Assembly: GCF_020177055.1 (NCBI RefSeq)
Contig: NZ_JAIQXT010000005.1
Location: 310,001 to 374,000 of the forward strand
Source: Sphingomonas sp. R647
GTDB taxonomy: Bacteria; Pseudomonadota; Alphaproteobacteria; Sphingomonadales; Sphingomonadaceae
DNA length: 64,000 bases
Direction: 5' to 3'
Below the pieces are notes generated by a model. The model was given only the letters and a program-made list of their open reading frames with translations. It ran no database searches and had not been told where the DNA came from. The position numbers and the translations under genes were made by a program. Shown here in pieces: positions 60,603 through 64,000 of the stretch (positions within the stretch are counted from its first letter, which is position 1; the number at the start of each line of letters is the position of its first letter).

Positions 60603-61167
60603 TTGCCGCCTAGTGGTCGCCGCCTCCCATGCTGGCCACTCGGGAGCGCGACCTAGGGGGGATACCGGATAGACGCTTTAACTCAGGACCTAGTCAATTC
60701 GACGATCGTGCTGAGCGGCACCTCGCGATGATCCGGAATGGCCGCAGCGGCGCGACGAGCCGGCAGCCCATCGTTGCCCAGACAATCTACAATGATATAT
60801 GCGGGAGGAGCCGACTGGGGACGTTCGATCGCAGCTACACCAAACTGGCGGAAGCCACCCTTGGCACCGTCCCGGAACGTGCCGCCGATCTCGGCAACAT
60901 CTGCAAGCGGACGGTCACTGATCGCCGCGACGAGGGTGTTGAGCCCAACATCGAAACACACACAGCCCCGCGCGCGCCCCGGCAAACGACGTCAACGCAG
61001 CCCGCCAAGGTCCACCAACGGCTGACCAAAAGCACTGATGATCTTCGAACAAGTCTCGCGTTGACATAGTCCAATCTCAGCTGCCAAATGGGGCACATGG
61101 GGATCGCGATCACCCCATGAGGCGAAAGGCTGAAGTATCGCGTCCTGCATATCTTAAGGGACGCGTC
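60603..61167. other. intergenic region before the chromate operon, no confident gene
   Basis: A 565 bp stretch. A 100-codon leftward frame (60,683-60,985, containing AISDRPLADVAEIGGTF) and a 146-codon rightward frame overlap it. Neither shows a known family or a good ribosome site, and the leftward frame seems to continue in another frame upstream, so it may be a decayed gene. A near-palindrome GATCGCGATC sits at about 61,102. AAGGG precedes chrB. Confidence 0.4.
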
Positions 61168-62016
61168 ATGCCTGCGATAAACACCATATCACCCGGCAAG
61201 CTCGCCCGACTGATCGGAATGCCCAGCGCGCCGCTGGTCATCGACGTCCAGACACCGGAGGACTTCGCCGCCGATCCCCGCCTCGTGCCCGGGGCGGTTC
61301 GGCGGAGTCATGAAAATGTCGCCGACTGGGCTCCAGGACTAAAGGGACGCCGCGCAGTCGTCGTTTGCCAGAAGGGCCAGAAACTCAGCGAAGGCGTTGC
61401 CGCCTGGCTGCGGCACGAAGGGGTTGAAGCCGAATCGCTGGAGGGTGGAGCGCTTGCCTGGGCCGCGGCGGGGCTGCCGATGGTGCCCGAAGCAGTCTTG
61501 CCGCCGCGCGACCCCCAGGGACGGACGGTTTGGGTTACGCGGGCCCGGCCGAAGGTCGATCGCATCGCATGTCCCTGGCTGATCCGCCGGTTCGTCGATC
61601 CGGACGCAGTTTTCCTGTTCGTCAGCCCGCCCGAGGTCGCCGGTGTCGCTGATCGGTTCGCCGCGGCACCATTTGACGTCGAACATGACGGCGTCTTCTG
61701 GAGCCACGATGGAGAGCGCTGCACCTTCGACGTAATGGTCGATGGCTTTGGGCTGTCAGGCTTGCCCGCGCTGGCACATCTCGCCGTAATCGTCCGCGGC
61801 GCGGATACCGCGCGGCCAGATCTGATCCCCGAGGCGGCGGGGCTTGTTGCGGTGTCGCTGGGCCTGTCGCGTATGTTCATCGACGACCTCGAACAGCTCG
61901 ACGCCGGAATGCTGGTCTATGACGCGCTCTACCGCTGGTGCCGCGATGCGACCAGGGAGACGCATGACTGGGTATCGCATCAGCCCAAGTCCTCGCGCCC
62001 CAAGGTGGAGGCATGA
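61168..62016 (+). CDS. chrB: sulfurtransferase (rhodanese)-ChrB fusion, chromate resistance
   Basis: Encodes 282 residues from ATG 61168 (AAGGG 7 bp upstream). The N-terminal rhodanese domain (about 1-115) has LVIDVQTPEDF and the catalytic cysteine C67 (VVVCQKGQKLS). The C-terminal ChrB domain starts at about 125 with RPKVDRIACPWLIRRFVDP and VEHDGV. Such fusions accompany chrA and are thought to act in chromate sensing or reduction. The stop overlaps the chrA start (ATGA). Confidence 0.9.
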   Translation: MPAINTISPGKLARLIGMPSAPLVIDVQTPEDFAADPRLVPGAVRRSHENVADWAPGLKGRRAVVVCQKGQKLSEGVAAWLRHEGVEAESLEGGALAWAAAGLPMVPEAVLPPRDPQGRTVWVTRARPKVDRIACPWLIRRFVDPDAVFLFVSPPEVAGVADRFAAAPFDVEHDGVFWSHDGERCTFDVMVDGFGLSGLPALAHLAVIVRGADTARPDLIPEAAGLVAVSLGLSRMFIDDLEQLDAGMLVYDALYRWCRDATRETHDWVSHQPKSSRPKVEA

Positions 62017-63416
62017 GCACGGCTGCTCTGGGGGCGATTCCCAGGACGATCCGGCCTGGCCCGGTTTCGATCGGCGAAGCGTTCTGGGTGTGGCTGCGGA
62101 TCGCGGCGCTCTCGTTCGGTGGCCCCGCCGGCCAGATCGCGGTGATGCACCGGATATTGGTCGAAGAGAAACGCTGGATCGGCGAGCAGCGGTTCCTGCA
62201 CGCACTCAACTATTGCATGCTGCTCCCCGGTCCGGAGGCGCAGCAACTCGCCACCTATATAGGCTGGCTGATGCACAGGACCCGCGGCGGGATCATCGCG
62301 GGCGGTTTGTTTGTCTTACCGGGCCTCTTCTCGATCATGGTGCTGAGCTGGATCTACGTACTCTACGGAAAGCTCGGTATCGTCGCGGCCCTGTTCTTCG
62401 GCCTCAAGGCGGCGGTGCTCGCGATCGTGCTGCAAGCCGTCGTGCGGATCAGCTCGCGCGCGCTCACGAACAACGTGATGCTGGCAATGGCGGCGGCCGC
62501 GTTCGTGCTGATCTTCTTCCTCGGCATGCCCTTCCCGATCATCGTGCTTGCCGCAGGCTTGATCGGCTATTTCGGCGGGCGTGCCGGACTGACGGTGTTC
62601 ATGGTCGGCGGCGGACATGGCGCGTCGAAGGGCGAACTCGTCGAAGATGTCGATACCCTGCTGGGCGAGGAGCTGCCGGACCATGCTCGCGTGACGCCGC
62701 GCCAGGCATTCCGAACCGCGGCGGTGTGGCTGGCGCTGTGGCTGATCCCGGTCGCGGTGCTGCTGCTCTGGCTGGGACCCGACAATGTCTTCAGCCATAT
62801 CGCGACCTTCTTCTCGACCATGGCCACGGTGACGTTTGGGGGCGCCTATGCGGTGCTCGCTTATGTCGCGCAGGAAGCGGTGCAATCCTATCGCTGGCTG
62901 CAGCCTGGCGAGATGCTCGACGGGCTCGGCATGGCCGAGACCACGCCGGGCCCGCTGATCATGGTGCTCCAGTTCGTCGGTTTCATGGGTGCCTATCGCG
63001 ACCCTGGCATGCTGCATCCGATGATCGCAGGCACGCTTGGCGGCCTGCTCGCGACCTGGGTCACCTTCATCCCGTGCTTCCTGTGGATATTCGTGGGCGC
63101 GCCCTTCGTTGAGCGGCTGCGCGGCAACGCCGCGGTCGCAGGCGCTTTGTCGGCGATTACCGCGGCGGTGGTAGGCGTGATCCTCAACCTTGCAATCTGG
63201 TTCGCGATCCACACCATTTTCCGTGCCGTGCAGCCGTTCAAGGCAGGCCCAGTCCGGTTCGACATGCCGGTACTCGCGAGCGTCGATCTCTGGGCGCTTT
63301 TGCTCTCTGCGGCGGCGATCCTGGCGATGCTGCACTTCAAGGCCGGGACGATCCCGACGCTTTTCGCGACGTCCGCCGCCGGCGTGCTGCTCTATTTCAC
63401 CGGCCTCATCCAATGA
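62013..63416 (+). CDS. chrA: chromate efflux transporter
   Basis: Encodes 467 residues of the long CHR family, with two homologous halves: half 1 has FGGPAGQIAVMHR and LPGPEAQQLATYIG, half 2 has FGGAYAVLAYVAQEAV and TTPGPLIMVLQFVGF. About ten or more membrane helices. It exports chromate, protecting the cell. It is coupled to chrB and followed after 25 bp by a superoxide dismutase gene. Confidence 0.95.
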   Translation: MSTAALGAIPRTIRPGPVSIGEAFWVWLRIAALSFGGPAGQIAVMHRILVEEKRWIGEQRFLHALNYCMLLPGPEAQQLATYIGWLMHRTRGGIIAGGLFVLPGLFSIMVLSWIYVLYGKLGIVAALFFGLKAAVLAIVLQAVVRISSRALTNNVMLAMAAAAFVLIFFLGMPFPIIVLAAGLIGYFGGRAGLTVFMVGGGHGASKGELVEDVDTLLGEELPDHARVTPRQAFRTAAVWLALWLIPVAVLLLWLGPDNVFSHIATFFSTMATVTFGGAYAVLAYVAQEAVQSYRWLQPGEMLDGLGMAETTPGPLIMVLQFVGFMGAYRDPGMLHPMIAGTLGGLLATWVTFIPCFLWIFVGAPFVERLRGNAAVAGALSAITAAVVGVILNLAIWFAIHTIFRAVQPFKAGPVRFDMPVLASVDLWALLLSAAAILAMLHFKAGTIPTLFATSAAGVLLYFTGLIQ

Positions 63417-63441
63417 ACCACCAGCTTGCAGGGAGCATCAC

Positions 63442-64000
63442 ATGCCCGACTCCAGAATTGACCGCCGCACTTTGCTCGCCACCGGCGCAACCCTCGGCGT
63501 CGGTGCGATGAGCGGCCTCACCGGCCAAGCATCGGCCGCACCGTCGCCTGCCGCCGCCCGGAGTTTCACGCCCCAGCCGTTGCCGTTCAATCCCGCCTCG
63601 ATCGCGGGCCTGTCCGAAAAGCTGCTCGTCAGCCATCACGACAATAATTATGTCGGCGCGGTGAAGCGGCTGGGTGCGATTGCGACCCAGTTCGCGAGCA
63701 TCGACCCCGCGTCCGCGCCGGGATTCACGATCAACGGGCTCAAGCGCGAGGAGCTCATCGCATGGAATTCGATGATCCTTCACGAGCTCTATTTTTCCGG
63801 GTTCGGGACCCCCTCTGACCCAATCGAGCCGCTGTCGCAGACGATCGAGCAGAATTTCGGGAGCTTCGATCGCTGGGCTGCCGAATTTGCGGGCATGGGC
63901 AAGGCGCTGGGCGGCGGTTCGGGCTGGGTGCTGCTAACCTGGAGCCACCGCGACAAGTGCCTGGTGAACCAATGGGCGGCTGATCACACCATGACGCTGG
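63442..64000 (+). CDS. Tat-exported Fe/Mn superoxide dismutase (3' end outside window)
   Basis: 186 codons visible. A twin-arginine signal (SRIDRRTLLATGATLG, cleavage near GQASA-APS) precedes a SOD domain with the first metal-ligand region VSHHDNNYVGAVKRL and GSGWVLLTW. In known chr operons (chrBACF) the chrC gene encodes a superoxide dismutase that removes radicals formed from chromate. GGGAG precedes the ATG. The remaining metal ligands lie beyond the window. Confidence 0.92.
   Translation, partial: MPDSRIDRRTLLATGATLGVGAMSGLTGQASAAPSPAAARSFTPQPLPFNPASIAGLSEKLLVSHHDNNYVGAVKRLGAIATQFASIDPASAPGFTINGLKREELIAWNSMILHELYFSGFGTPSDPIEPLSQTIEQNFGSFDRWAAEFAGMGKALGGGSGWVLLTWSHRDKCLVNQWAADHTMTL

Noticed and set aside
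61061-61074. TTGACATAGTCCAA as a FixK box or -35 element for chrB
   Set aside because: One mismatch in the FixK half-site and no -10 hexamer at the right distance.

Overview
This 64 kb window is high-GC alphaproteobacterial DNA. The gene content (TonB receptor, two-domain amidohydrolases, alginate-export-type porins, long rpoB and rpoC, chrB/chrA/SOD cluster) fits a Sphingomonadaceae member such as Sphingomonas. The genus is inferred from gene style, not from a 16S gene, which is absent here.

1-8.9 kb: a leftward set of secreted or periplasmic amidohydrolases with proC and a PaiB-type FMN-binding protein, divergent from a MocR/PdxR-type regulator. 9-11.5 kb: a TonB-dependent receptor. 11.8-21 kb: a tRNA-Leu(CAA), then rpoB and rpoC behind their own consensus promoter. 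They are separated by a small two-helix membrane-protein gene and end in a strong bidirectional terminator. 21-25.8 kb: two outer-membrane porins and a methyl-accepting chemotaxis protein.

25.8-31 kb: the 3' part of comM is present but cut off sharply at about 26,703. It is followed by mobile-element genes: an acidic orphan, traD, a small orphan, a frameshifted nucleotidyltransferase/HEPN gene, a sigma-70 region-4 protein, ardC, a hairpin-rich spacer and alpA. The 5' half of comM is not found again before the window ends, so everything to the right may be accessory DNA.

31-60.6 kb: a nearly complete low-oxygen and nitrate-respiration module. It holds a UbiH/UbiM-type hydroxylase, mobA, and a long leftward operon narK(fused)-narGHJI-PPIase-moaA-moaD-moaE-moaB-moeA. 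A Crp/Fnr regulator diverges from narK. Beyond it are an alginate-export porin, a membrane protein, a FixK-like regulator, hemN, a class II (B12) ribonucleotide reductase, an Fe-S FNR, a lone receiver protein, an alternative oxidase, a heme-PAS FixL with FixJ, a frameshifted nfu and nnrS. Six sites match TTG[A/C]-N6-[T/G]CAA (FNR/FixK box). Four are strong and sit upstream of narK, its divergent regulator, fixK/hemN and nrdJ; two are weaker. The layout suggests FixLJ and FNR sensing oxygen, FixK/FNR activating nitrate reduction, and anaerobic heme and dNTP synthesis running alongside. No nitrite reductase and no moaC are seen.

61-64 kb: a chromate-resistance operon made of a rhodanese-ChrB fusion, chrA and a Tat-exported superoxide dismutase cut by the window end.
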